Source of the DNA: Tatlockia sp.
Lineage (GTDB): Bacteria; Pseudomonadota; Gammaproteobacteria; Legionellales; Legionellaceae
Direction: 5' to 3'
DNA: 34,476 nt
NCBI GenBank assembly: GCA_013697645.1
Contig: JACCWL010000098.1
Location: 1-34,476, forward strand
This document shows, one piece after another, positions 9,659 through 17,995 of the stretch. Under the pieces are notes generated by a model, which was not told the DNA's origin, made no database searches, and saw only the letters and a list, made by a program, of their open reading frames with translations. Position 1 is the first letter of the stretch. Each line of letters starts with the position of its first letter. Position numbers and translations under genes: made by a program.

Positions 9659-10975
9659 TTAACTAGTATGTACAACATCCGAGATCCCTGGGTTTTCTAA
9701 ACTGAGTGTCCCTGTATTAAAGTCATAAGCGAAGAGTTCTGCGTAACGCCCCCAATCTATCATTGTGCGAAGTACACGCTCCGCCTCTTTTTCACTCAAA
9801 TAATCTTCTAACTTTGATAAAAATCGCTCTTCAGAAACCCGATGCCCCACCTTTTCATCTAAAACCCGGCGGATGTAGCGTGCCAAAGGTATTTTTTCTA
9901 AGAGACAACTGGCAAACAAGCGTTTTCGCTCTTGCAAGTCAGCCTCGGAAAACTGTTTACCTAATTCTGTGAGTTGGATATCACCATCGGATACCTTGGC
10001 AAAACCTAAAATTTCTACGGTTTCAAGTATTGGGAATAAATCATCAATGTTCATCATCAATTCATCGGCGAGTTCGGGTAAATCGATTCGTTCTTCAAAG
10101 GACTTCATCGTTTCGATCAGGCCTGATAATTCAGAAGGCTCAACATCGGGTAAACGATAACCTAAGCCAATTTGCCGTTCTCGTTGCGCACCCTTAGCCC
10201 TGTCTTTAGGACCGGTGGTCATTAAGGTATATATTTTATCAACCAAGCTTTGAAACTCTGGCCTACCAGGCGCGCGGGGATGTTCAAGACCGACCTGTAA
10301 CTCTGCACGAATATGACCAGGATCAGAGCCAAAAATAATGATTCGATCAGCGAGCATGGCTGCTTCTTCAATATTATGAGTAACTAACAAAATTCCATTG
10401 GTGTTGGTTTTCTTTTCTTGCCACAATTCAAGTAGATCCGATTTTAAGTTCTCAGCCGTTAACACATCGAGGGCAGAAAAGGGTTCGTCCATTAGCAACA
10501 CGTCAGGATTAATCACTAAAGCACGAGCAAAACCTACACGTTGACGCATTCCGCCTGATAACTCTCGCGGAAATGCGGATTCAAAACCATCCAAACCAAT
10601 CGTATCAATGGCTTCAATAGCACGGCGGCGGCGTTCTTCTCGTGCTACGCCTTGCGCTTCCAAACCGAGCTCCACATTTTCAAGCACAGTCAGCCAAGGC
10701 ATGAGTGCAAAGGATTGGAAAACCATTGCAATGCCAGGCATGGGTCCATTAACGGGATGACCTCGATAAGTTACAGACCCAGAAGATGGCGGAATAAGAC
10801 CCGCGATAATTCGCAACAAGGTCGATTTCCCCGAACCCGATTTGCCAAGTAAAGCTACGATCTCACCCACGTGCAGTTTGAAATTAACATCTTCAAGCAC
10901 GAGTAAATCCTGTTGTGCTGACGCTTTTTTAAAGGATTTACGACAATTTTCAATGGCTATAATTGTTTCTGACAT
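9659..10975 (-). CDS. NitT/TauT-family ABC transporter ATPase with C-terminal AAA-associated domain
   Basis: This is the nucleotide-binding subunit of an importer of the nitrate/sulfonate/taurine class, on the inner face of the cytoplasmic membrane. Walker A GKSGSGKST is at 44-52, the Q-loop in VFQSFALMPWLTV near 86, the signature LSGGMRQR at 139-146, Walker B VLLMDEPFSALD at 159-170 and the switch His in VTHN. After about residue 290 comes a further 150-residue helical/winged domain (from PSELSGLIETM), the AAA-associated C-terminal domain found in a subset of these ATPases. It starts 7 bases after the permease stop, so the two genes form an operon. The substrate cannot be told from the sequence, and no periplasmic binding protein is encoded nearby. 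Confidence 0.92.
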   Translation of the reverse strand: MSETIIAIENCRKSFKKASAQQDLLVLEDVNFKLHVGEIVALLGKSGSGKSTLLRIIAGLIPPSSGSVTYRGHPVNGPMPGIAMVFQSFALMPWLTVLENVELGLEAQGVAREERRRRAIEAIDTIGLDGFESAFPRELSGGMRQRVGFARALVINPDVLLMDEPFSALDVLTAENLKSDLLELWQEKKTNTNGILLVTHNIEEAAMLADRIIIFGSDPGHIRAELQVGLEHPRAPGRPEFQSLVDKIYTLMTTGPKDRAKGAQRERQIGLGYRLPDVEPSELSGLIETMKSFEERIDLPELADELMMNIDDLFPILETVEILGFAKVSDGDIQLTELGKQFSEADLQERKRLFASCLLEKIPLARYIRRVLDEKVGHRVSEERFLSKLEDYLSEKEAERVLRTMIDWGRYAELFAYDFNTGTLSLENPGISDVVHTS

Positions 10976-10982
10976 ACCAGCC

Positions 10983-12722
10983 TCAATTGAAATGAAAGCG
11001 CTCTTCCGCTAGTCGATAAAGCGGACGCCAAAGTAAATGATTGAATGTCAGTACGAAGATACACATCATTGCTGTACCTAGGGCTATTTTACGAAAATCA
11101 CCAGCTACAGTGCTCTCTTGAATATACGCGCCCAAGCCAGTAGCCTCCAAAGTGGTGCTCCCCCAACTTACCCATTCCGCAACAATAGAGGCATTCCAAG
11201 CACCGCCAGCAGCCGTGATTGCACCAGTAATATAAAATGGAAAAATGCCAGGCAAGGCCAAACGCTTCCACCATTGCCAACCTTTGACTCCGAAATTATC
11301 AGCAACTAAATAAAGCTCACGGGGAATGGTTGAAGCACCCGCAATAACATTGAATAAAATATACCACTGAGTACCTAGAATCATTAAAGGCGTTACCCAG
11401 ATTTCAACTGATAGATGATATCGTACAATGGCGATAACAAATAAAGGATAAAATAGATTAGCAGGGAAGGCTGCCGCAAACTGAATAATAGGTTGAATTC
11501 TTTGAGCCAATCGCGGTCTTAAACCAATCCAAACCCCGACAGGAATCCACAGCAAAGAAGAGATTATAATTAATACAATCACCCGGGTTGCTGTAGCGGC
11601 ACCTAGTAAAAAAACATGGAGAATTTCAGCCACGCGAAGCTCTCTGAGAATAAAATTCAAAAAGACCCCGCCACCTACCACAAGAGCGATAAGGACAATG
11701 GCGTTCCAGACCCAATCCAACTGTTTTTGACGGCGAAAATCTATTTCTTTTATCGATTTTGCTTTTTTCTTACCAAACCATTGGGTGTTAACAAAATGAT
11801 CTTTGACAATCGACAACATCCGGCCAAAATGCTTCATTAAGCGACTACCTCTGATCAAATCAATTAACCAAGATTGATACTCTTCTTCATCAGGTGAAGG
11901 TTCCATCTTAAATTTTTCTGACCAGGCAATAAGCGGCCTAAATAGAATCTGGTCATAAAGAAAAATAACGATAACCATCGTTAAAATGGCATAACCCACT
12001 GCATGTAAATCATGCCGCTCGATTGCCAAGGCAATGTATGAGCCCACACCTGGCAAGCGGATGTCTTGATGCGAAACAGCAATAGCTTCTGATAACACCA
12101 CAAAGAACCAGCTAGCAGACATGGACACCATCATATTCCACACTAAACCAGACATTGAAAAAGGCACTTCAACTTTCCAAAATCGCTGCCAAGCTGAAAG
12201 TTGAAACATGGATGCCGCTTCTTTCAGATCGTGAGGTAGGGTTTTTAAAGATTGATAAAACCCGAAGGTAATATTCCAAACTTGGGCGGTAAAAATTGCA
12301 AAGATAGAAGCGCATTCCGGCCCCAATAAGCTTCCTGGAAACAAATGAATGAAGCCTGTCACGGTAATTGATAAAAAGCTTAAAACAGGAACTGATTGTA
12401 AAACATCAATTGCGGGAATCACTATCTGCTCAGCGCGCCTGTTCTTGGCAGCGAGAGTTCCGACAATAAAGGTAAACACCATAGAAAGGGCTAGGGCAAT
12501 AAACATTCGCAACACTGTGCGCAAGGCATAAAAAGGAAGGCTTGAGGGATCTAGTGTAATCGACAGTTGCTCGCCTAGTTGATAAGGCGTAGCCATTTGT
12601 TTCCCTGCCCATCCGAGAAAAAAAATAAGGGAAAAAATGAGTATGAGTAGCAGTAAATCTAAGCGATTAATAAAACGGCTGACATTGTCACGGTTGGCAA
12701 AGTAAAAACGAGTGTTGCTCAT
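10983..12722 (-). CDS. ABC transporter permease with two fused transmembrane domains
   Basis: This inner-membrane permease of 579 residues is about twice the usual length for the NitT/TauT class because two BPD-type permease domains are joined in one chain. Each half has about five or six hydrophobic segments and its own EAA coupling loop: DLKEAASMFQLSAWQRFWKVE in the first and ELYLVADNFGVKGWQWWKRLAL in the second. A charged cytoplasmic linker with KKKAKSIKEID separates them. A single chain can thus supply the whole membrane pathway for the ATPase encoded directly downstream. A strong AAGGGGGG ribosome site precedes the ATG. The 249-base gap to the divergent IcmL-like gene should hold promoters for both directions. 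The substrate is unknown. Confidence 0.92.
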   Translation of the reverse strand: MSNTRFYFANRDNVSRFINRLDLLLLILIFSLIFFLGWAGKQMATPYQLGEQLSITLDPSSLPFYALRTVLRMFIALALSMVFTFIVGTLAAKNRRAEQIVIPAIDVLQSVPVLSFLSITVTGFIHLFPGSLLGPECASIFAIFTAQVWNITFGFYQSLKTLPHDLKEAASMFQLSAWQRFWKVEVPFSMSGLVWNMMVSMSASWFFVVLSEAIAVSHQDIRLPGVGSYIALAIERHDLHAVGYAILTMVIVIFLYDQILFRPLIAWSEKFKMEPSPDEEEYQSWLIDLIRGSRLMKHFGRMLSIVKDHFVNTQWFGKKKAKSIKEIDFRRQKQLDWVWNAIVLIALVVGGGVFLNFILRELRVAEILHVFLLGAATATRVIVLIIISSLLWIPVGVWIGLRPRLAQRIQPIIQFAAAFPANLFYPLFVIAIVRYHLSVEIWVTPLMILGTQWYILFNVIAGASTIPRELYLVADNFGVKGWQWWKRLALPGIFPFYITGAITAAGGAWNASIVAEWVSWGSTTLEATGLGAYIQESTVAGDFRKIALGTAMMCIFVLTFNHLLWRPLYRLAEERFHFN

Positions 12723-12925
12723 AAATGCCCCCCTTTTTATTAACCTAAATACATTGATGGAATTTTTGAACAGCGTTTAGAATTATAACTGACTCGGTTT
12801 CTGGGAACCCGAGAGCGCATAAAATAACATAAATACTGCAATCTGTCGCCCACATCAGTGATTACAATTTTTTTAACAGGGTTTTTTTGTCTTGCTAAGA
12901 AGACTACAATTAAATTGAAAAAAAT

Positions 12926-12953
12926 TTGGCAAATCAGTCGCCAGATTTATAAC
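12926..12953 (+). promoter_or_regulatory. Possible sigma-70 promoter of the DotI/IcmL-like gene
   Basis: TTGGCA (12926-12931), a 16-base spacer and TATAAC (12948-12953) match the consensus at five of six positions each. The predicted start, near 12960, would fall inside the AAAGGA ribosome site (12958-12963), giving an almost absent leader. This lowers confidence. Confidence 0.35.
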
Positions 12954-12971
12954 TGCTAAAGGACATTATCT

Positions 12972-13490
12972 ATGGTTAAAATCAATGCTTCCCTCGCCTT
13001 TGCTCTATTTGCCGCAACTATACCCGTTCACGCAGCAGCTCCGGATGATATACAACTTGCGGTTTGGGCAAATGAGGCGATAGTTGCTACCTATAGTTTT
13101 GACTATAAAAATTTTTTGCAGCGGCAAAAAGACATTGCTAAATATTTCACAGCGAAAGGGTGGACAGACTACAGTACTGTATTTATTGCTTCCAAGATTC
13201 CTGAAGCCGTGAAAGCGAATTCCTATTTTGTTAGTGCGGTAGCAACTCTTCCTCCCACGATCACAGCAAAGGGTGCTAATAAGTGGGAAGCCAACATGCC
13301 TTTGCTGGTTGTCTACCAAAATCCCCAATATCAGCAAAAGCAAACCTTAGAAGTGACTATTAATTTTACACAAGCCCCGTCCGGACAAGGAGTCCGCGGC
13401 CTAGCAATGACCAGCTTACAAGCGAAAACAGTCAAACCGGCTTGTAAATGTGATGTGGTTGAAGAGGATAAAATACAAGCAATTAATTAG
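12972..13490 (+). CDS. Secreted DotI/IcmL-like protein
   Basis: The 172-residue protein has a signal peptide (residues 1-21, ending VHA before AAPDD) and a periplasmic domain of the DotI/IcmL/TraM-C type. Family traits are WANEAIVATYSFDYKNF, AKYFTAKGWTDYS, YFVSAVATLPPTI, MPLLVVYQNPQYQQ and a GQGVRG turn near the end. DotI itself is an inner-membrane component of the Dot/Icm type IVB secretion system. This protein lacks a transmembrane anchor and is encoded away from dot/icm genes, so it is a soluble paralogue rather than DotI. Two cysteines close the protein (PACKCD). A good AAAGGA ribosome site precedes the ATG. Its stop is followed within two bases by a family-A repeat. The function of these stand-alone paralogues is not known to me. 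Confidence 0.88.
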   Translation: MVKINASLAFALFAATIPVHAAAPDDIQLAVWANEAIVATYSFDYKNFLQRQKDIAKYFTAKGWTDYSTVFIASKIPEAVKANSYFVSAVATLPPTITAKGANKWEANMPLLVVYQNPQYQQKQTLEVTINFTQAPSGQGVRGLAMTSLQAKTVKPACKCDVVEEDKIQAIN

Positions 13491-13491
13491 T

Positions 13492-13563
13492 CGTAGGTCG
13501 GCGCCCCTGGCCCGACAATAGGACAACGGGTAAGAAATGTCGGGCCAGGGCCGCCGATTTACG
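13492..13563. repeat. Family-A palindromic repeat, copy 1 (two-armed)
   Basis: The left arm (CGTAGGTCGGCGCCCCTGGC from 13492, continuing to 13516) and right arm (13539-13563) are imperfect inverted repeats around a 22-base loop. It sits between two convergent genes: it starts one base after the IcmL-like stop, and its right end supplies the TAA of the DUF3592 gene (13559-13561). It could act as a bidirectional terminator, although there is no T-run. Other copies are at 19809, 27095 and 31252. Confidence 0.85.
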
Positions 13564-14047
13564 CTTTTAATAAATGCACAAGAACAACCGTAAGATGAAC
13601 AATAATCAAGATGCACAATAAACCAATTATGATATTCAATTTGCGCGGCATGGTGATATCCAGTGCTGCTTGCTGAGGATTATTAGGATTATAAAAAACA
13701 TCAATGTCTGCATCTTCCTCATAGGCCATCGCTGCACGATAGGCAATGAGACGAGAATATTTACTATTAGGATTGTTATGTGACGTGTCGAGAAAAAGGT
13801 ATTCGCTTGAATAATTCTTTTCAAAGACTTGATAAGTATATTGAATTTTCGGCCATAACAAACGGCCGACTCGCGCCCACTCAAAGTGAGTGATACGACC
13901 CTTGGTTATCAACCAATGCCGAGCTCTTGCAAGTAATTGCCTATCCCGCCAGAAATGCCAGAGCAGATAGGATAAAAAAAATAACCAAATTAAGTCCAGC
14001 ATACCTCGCCATGACATCAACCAATTAACCACGCCAGTCCTTGTCAA
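13559..14047 (-). CDS. DUF3592-type membrane protein
   Basis: The 162-residue protein has a transmembrane segment near the N-terminus (about 16-33) and another at the C-terminus (about 137-158), flanking an extracytoplasmic beta-rich domain. That domain carries the DUF3592 pattern: GRITHFEWARVG, YTYQVFEKNYSSEY, ARAAMAYEEDADIDVFYNP and NPQQAALD. No function is established for this family. The preferred start is the TTG at 14047, because AGGA lies seven bases before it. The internal ATGs at 14017 and 14002 have no comparable site. It is convergent with the IcmL-like gene, and a repeat element overlaps its stop codon. Confidence 0.8.
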   Translation of the reverse strand: MTRTGVVNWLMSWRGMLDLIWLFFLSYLLWHFWRDRQLLARARHWLITKGRITHFEWARVGRLLWPKIQYTYQVFEKNYSSEYLFLDTSHNNPNSKYSRLIAYRAAMAYEEDADIDVFYNPNNPQQAALDITMPRKLNIIIGLLCILIIVHLTVVLVHLLKA

Positions 14048-14108
14048 AAATTAGTCCTACTATCCTAATTCACTAGCCCTTAGATGCCAAGCAGGCGAGG
14101 ATTTAATA

Positions 14109-14423
14109 TTAATACCAACATACTCTATGCGCAGGTACCCAATAGCCACTATCTCGCCAATGTCCACCTACCCAACCGCAATTACGATAGTGATGATGAG
14201 TATTATAAGAGGGGGCAACATAAATGCCTCCGCCCCAGCCACCCCAACCATGGTGCCAACCTCCATTGTTGTGCCAGTGCCAACCGCCACCACCATGATG
14301 ATGCCAGCCACGGCTATGGTACCCATCTCCACCATGCCAAGCAGAACTAGCAGAAGTGGCGAATAGAAATGCAAGAAAAAGAAAAGCACCGAGTATTTTA
14401 TGTCCTTTGCTTGTAACGTTCAT
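14109..14423 (-). CDS. Small secreted His/Gly/Trp-rich protein
   Basis: The product is 104 residues with a clear signal peptide (to about SASSA, before WHGGDGYH). The mature part is dominated by His, Gly and Trp in runs such as WHHHGGGGWHWHNNGGWHHG, then a C-terminal motif with two Cys, RNCGWVGGHWRDSGYWVP and HRVCWY. The density of His suggests metal binding in the periplasm or on the surface; that is inference from composition only. The start is the ATG at 14421-14423, preceded by AGGAG at good spacing. The longer frame from 14483 adds 20 residues with no ribosome site. Two opposing frames over this gene are artefacts of its repetitive composition. Confidence 0.75.
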   Translation of the reverse strand: MNVTSKGHKILGAFLFLAFLFATSASSAWHGGDGYHSRGWHHHGGGGWHWHNNGGWHHGWGGWGGGIYVAPSYNTHHHYRNCGWVGGHWRDSGYWVPAHRVCWY

Positions 14424-14533
14424 AAAGATCTCCTCTTCACTCTCGTTCATGCTTCTTATTATTATAAGACAGTTTTTGCCCAAAGTTTGAGCAAGGTAGA
14501 GGAGGAGTTAGTCTTTTATCGGTTTGATTAAAA

Positions 14534-14920
14534 TTATTTTTTAGAGACACACTGCCAGAATGCGATATGAGCTCCCGTCGGGTCAGCGATAACGATAAAA
14601 AGGCCGAAATCGCCTGCTTTGGTCACTGGCAGTTTTACAGTAGCACCCATACTCTTTGCCTTTTCGAGAGTAGACTCAACATCATCAACCAAAATATAAC
14701 CCATCCAATGTGGAGGAATCTGACCCTTCTGTTCATTAGGAATCTGCCAAATACCGCCAAATTCATTATTTTTGTTCTTAATCATTGTATAAGTAGTGTC
14801 ACCCATATCGAGCTCACTAAAGGTCCAGCCAAGCAATTTTCCATAAAAATCTTTAGCAGCAGTCACATCAGTGGTTGCCAATTCGTTCCAACAAAATTCA
14901 CCACTTTTGGAATCAGTCAT
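14534..14920 (-). CDS. VOC-superfamily (glyoxalase/bleomycin-resistance fold) protein
   Basis: The 128-residue product has the beta-alpha-beta-beta-beta layout of the vicinal oxygen chelate superfamily. It opens with FCWNELATTDVTAAKDFYGKLLGWTF, has a central FGGIWQIP and second-half VDDVESTLEKAKSMGATV, and ends DPTGAHIAFWQ. Relatives are often annotated as glyoxalase-like; the substrate is unknown. Whether metal ligands are retained is unclear. An AAGGA site is seven bases before the ATG at 14920 and four before the ATG at 14923, so either may be used; the TTG at 14926 is less likely. The gene is divergent from the gcv operon. Confidence 0.87.
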   Translation of the reverse strand: MTDSKSGEFCWNELATTDVTAAKDFYGKLLGWTFSELDMGDTTYTMIKNKNNEFGGIWQIPNEQKGQIPPHWMGYILVDDVESTLEKAKSMGATVKLPVTKAGDFGLFIVIADPTGAHIAFWQCVSKK

Positions 14921-15044
14921 CATCAAATCCTTAATTGTAAAGTTTAAAAAAACACCAAGCGTACCTGATTTAATTCAATAATAAAACAGGCTGCATTAGC
15001 AAAACCATGCCAATTGTGATTTAAAAGATATACCCGCCCAACTC

Positions 15045-15072
15045 TTGTCGTCAGGACTCATCTCGGTATAAT
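15045..15072 (+). promoter_or_regulatory. Putative sigma-70 promoter of the gcv operon
   Basis: TTGTCG (15045-15050), a 16-base spacer and a perfect TATAAT (15067-15072) lie 33 bases before the gcvT start codon. No glycine-riboswitch core is seen in the short leader. Confidence 0.6.
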
Positions 15073-15105
15073 TATCGGCACTAAAGCGTGAACAAGGGAG
15101 TCACA

Positions 15106-16188
15106 ATGATAGCAAAAACACCACTGCATGCCAGCCATCTGGCTTCAGGAGCCAAAATGGTCGATTTTCATGGCTGGGAAATGCCACTGCACTACGGCTC
15201 TCAAATCGATGAACATCATTTTGTTCGGAAAGGCGCTGGAATGTTTGATGTCTCTCATATGACGGTAATCGATGTTCTAGGAACTGGCGGCCGACAATTT
15301 TTACGCAAATTATTAACCAATGATGTCGATCTGCTCGAGCATAAAGGACGCGCACTTTATAGCTGTATGTGCAATGAACTTGGTGGGATTATTGATGATT
15401 TGATTGTTTATCAACGTGCTTCTGATAATTATCGCTTGGTTTTAAATTCCGCAACAAGAACCTGCGATTTAGCCTGGATACGCTCTAAAAGCGAAGGCTT
15501 TTCTGTCGGATTACAAGAACGTAACGAATTTGCCATGTTGGCAGTGCAAGGCCCAGAAGCCATTGCAAAAACCATGTCCATTCTTGAACCTGCTCAAATT
15601 GATGCCGTCTCAACCTTAACCAATTTTGAATGCGTCGATGTAGGGCACTGGTTTTTTGCACGCACGGGTTATACTGGCGAAGACGGTTTAGAAATTATTC
15701 TTCCTCAGAACGAAATTGCTCAATTATGGTCTTCTCTTAAGCAAGCCGGCGTTAAGCCCTGCGGCCTAGCTGCGCGCGATACCCTGCGTTTAGAAGCAGG
15801 CATGCTGCTCTATGGACAAGATATGGATGAATCAACCACACCCCTTGAATCAGGTTTGGAGTGGACTGTTAAATGGCAGCCCGAAGACCGGGATTTCATT
15901 GGCATGGGTGCACTTTTGTCGCAAAAAAGGCAAGGACTCCAACGTAAATTAGTAGGGCTGATTTTGCAGGATAAAGGCATTATGCGCGCAGGTCAGCGAG
16001 TAATCATTGAGGGTGGCGGAGAAGGGATTATAACCAGCGGTTCTTATTCTCCAACCTTAGAGCAATCAATCGCTCTAGCCCGAGTACCTCTCATCACAGG
16101 CGATGTGGTTCAAGTCGAGATTCGCGATAAATTGATACCTGCAAAAGTTGGAAAACCAAGGTTTGTTAAGCGGGGTCAATTATTATAA
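15106..16188 (+). CDS. gcvT: Glycine cleavage system T protein (aminomethyltransferase)
   Basis: The T protein takes the aminomethyl group from lipoylated GcvH, releasing ammonia and forming 5,10-methylene-tetrahydrofolate. The 360 residues agree with E. coli GcvT (364). Visible motifs are VDFHGWEMPLHYGS, GAGMFDVSHM, the folate-site stretch ARTGYTGEDGLEI, and AARDTLRLEAGMLLYGQDM. The ATG at 15106 is used because GGGAG lies before it. The in-frame GTG at 15088 adds six residues without a ribosome site. It is the first gene of gcvT-gcvH-gcvPA-yciI-like-gcvPB, separated from gcvH by 54 bases. Confidence 0.96.
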   Translation: MIAKTPLHASHLASGAKMVDFHGWEMPLHYGSQIDEHHFVRKGAGMFDVSHMTVIDVLGTGGRQFLRKLLTNDVDLLEHKGRALYSCMCNELGGIIDDLIVYQRASDNYRLVLNSATRTCDLAWIRSKSEGFSVGLQERNEFAMLAVQGPEAIAKTMSILEPAQIDAVSTLTNFECVDVGHWFFARTGYTGEDGLEIILPQNEIAQLWSSLKQAGVKPCGLAARDTLRLEAGMLLYGQDMDESTTPLESGLEWTVKWQPEDRDFIGMGALLSQKRQGLQRKLVGLILQDKGIMRAGQRVIIEGGGEGIITSGSYSPTLEQSIALARVPLITGDVVQVEIRDKLIPAKVGKPRFVKRGQLL

Positions 16189-16242
16189 CTTCAAGGTTTT
16201 CTTCAATAATTTCTGTTAGTAACTTATTTAAAAGGATGAAAA

Positions 16243-16623
16243 ATGGCAGATTTAAAGTTTACACGAACACATGAATGGTTAAAGGATGAAGGGAATGAAA
16301 TGACTATTGGCATCACTGACCATGCTCAGCAGCTCTTAGGTGATATGGTTTTTGTTGACTTACCCCAAGAAGGCGATGAAGTGAAGGCTGGTGATGAACT
16401 TGGAGTGGTTGAATCGGTCAAGGCCGCCTCTGATTTTTACGCACCAGTTAGCGGTGTGGTGATTGCTGTCAATCAGCAAGTAAACGAAAATCCAGCTCTT
16501 GTTAATAGCGACCCTCATGGGGCAGGCTGGTTAGTTAAACTTAAGGCTTCTAATCTTTCAGAACTCAGTGAATTATTAAATACTGAGCAATACCAAAAAG
16601 AGATTGCAGAAGAGGAGCATTAA
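16243..16623 (+). CDS. gcvH: Glycine cleavage system H protein (lipoyl carrier)
   Basis: The H protein shuttles the aminomethyl group between the P and T proteins on a lipoyl arm. It has 126 residues, the usual length. The lipoylated Lys60 lies in VVESVKAAS, and the C-terminal [18 protein letters not shown] is typical. An AAGGATG ribosome site precedes the ATG. The stop is one base before the gcvPA start, indicating coupling. Confidence 0.97.
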   Translation: MADLKFTRTHEWLKDEGNEMTIGITDHAQQLLGDMVFVDLPQEGDEVKAGDELGVVESVKAASDFYAPVSGVVIAVNQQVNENPALVNSDPHGAGWLVKLKASNLSELSELLNTEQYQKEIAEEEH

Positions 16624-16624
16624 G

Positions 16625-17995
16625 ATGCCTTATATTCCACACACCCACGAAGATATAGAAGCCATGCTGGCAAGCATTGGCGTCGCTAAAACCACTGATT
16701 TGTTTGATGAAGTTCCCCCTGCCTTACTCTATGGTGAGCTTAAAAACATACCCTCAGGCTTAAGTGAAATGGCGATGCTGAAAGACGCACAACGTTTAGC
16801 TGATAAAAACCAGAACGGCCTTTGTTTTCTTGGTGCTGGCAGTTATGAACATCACATTCCTGCGGCGGTGTGGGATATTGCATCACGAGGTGAATTCTTA
16901 ACCGCTTATACGCCTTATCAAGCAGAAGCTAGTCAGGGAACCTTGCAATTGCTTTATGAATTCCAAACCATGATAGCCGAACTCACAGGCCTCGATGTAG
17001 CCAATGCATCGATGTACGATGGTGCCACAGCGCTTGCTGAGGCCATATTGATGGCTGTACGGATTAATAAAAAGAGTAAAACAAATCGCGTTCTAGTCGT
17101 TGGAACTCTCCATCCCCTCTATCGGGAAACCGTTGAAACTATAGTTCGCACCCAACACATCGAAGTGATTACCCTTCCTTTTGACGAGAAACAAGGCATC
17201 ACTGCACTTTCGGCCATAGAAAAATATCAGGGCGAGGATATCACCGCCTTAGTCATCCCCCAGCCCAACTTTTTTGGTTGCTTAGAGCAAGTGGATGAAC
17301 TGACAGATTGGGCTAGAACAAATCAAATAATTTCTATTGCTTCAGTAAACCCTGTTGCTCTTGCCCTTTTAAAACCGCCAGGACTTTGGGGTGAGCAGGG
17401 GGTTGATATTGCTTGCGGCGAAGGACAACCTCTCGGTTCACCTATGGCTTCAGGGGGACCTTATTTTGGCTTTTTCTCAACACGTATGGAGCATGTTCGC
17501 CAAATGCCAGGCAGGTTGATAGGACACACTCTGGATAAAGATGGCAAGACAGGCTATAGCCTAACTCTCCAGGCACGGGAACAACATATACGACGGGGCA
17601 AAGCTACTTCCAATATCTGTACTAATCAGGGTTTGTTAGTCACTGTAGCGACAATCCATATGAGTTTAGTGGGTGCACAAGGTTTACTAGAGGTTGCCCG
17701 AAATTGCCATCAGAACACCCGTAAACTAGTCGCAGCTCTTACTGAAATTAACGGTGTCGAATCAGTCTTTTCTGCACCCTACTTCCATGAAACTCTTCTT
17801 CGCCTCAATCAACCTGTTGATCACGTGCTTAAGCAATTAGCTGACCACGGGATTATTGGGGGGTATTCAGTAGAGTCTCATTATCCTCAATTGGCTAACA
17901 CAATGCTTGTTTGCGCTACCGAAATGCGCACGGAAGATGACATTGCTCTTTATGCCAATTCACTCAAGCAAATAATGGCCAAGCGAGGTAGCTAA
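16625..17995 (+). CDS. gcvPA: Glycine dehydrogenase (decarboxylating) subunit 1
   Basis: This is the N-terminal-type half of the PLP-dependent P protein, which decarboxylates glycine and loads the aminomethyl group on GcvH. The enzyme is an (alpha-beta)2 assembly with GcvPB in organisms with a split P protein. The 456 residues begin MPYIPHTHEDIEAMLASIG and contain FLGAGSYEHHIPAAV, TAYTPYQAEASQGTLQ, GEGQPLGSPMASGGPYFGFF and REQHIRRGKATSNICTNQ, all typical. The ATG at 16625 has GAGGAG before it; a TTG 21 bases earlier lies inside gcvH. The TAA overlaps the ATG of the next gene (TAATG). Confidence 0.95.
   Translation: MPYIPHTHEDIEAMLASIGVAKTTDLFDEVPPALLYGELKNIPSGLSEMAMLKDAQRLADKNQNGLCFLGAGSYEHHIPAAVWDIASRGEFLTAYTPYQAEASQGTLQLLYEFQTMIAELTGLDVANASMYDGATALAEAILMAVRINKKSKTNRVLVVGTLHPLYRETVETIVRTQHIEVITLPFDEKQGITALSAIEKYQGEDITALVIPQPNFFGCLEQVDELTDWARTNQIISIASVNPVALALLKPPGLWGEQGVDIACGEGQPLGSPMASGGPYFGFFSTRMEHVRQMPGRLIGHTLDKDGKTGYSLTLQAREQHIRRGKATSNICTNQGLLVTVATIHMSLVGAQGLLEVARNCHQNTRKLVAALTEINGVESVFSAPYFHETLLRLNQPVDHVLKQLADHGIIGGYSVESHYPQLANTMLVCATEMRTEDDIALYANSLKQIMAKRGS

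Noticed and set aside
14084-14366. Plus-strand frames of 79-88 codons rich in His or Thr/Pro
   Set aside because: They are antisense to the His/Gly/Trp-rich gene, which has a signal peptide and an AGGAG site; their composition mirrors its repeats.
14927-15105. Glycine riboswitch ahead of gcvT
   Set aside because: The leader after the predicted promoter is only about 25 bases, and no tandem aptamer core is visible in the whole gap.
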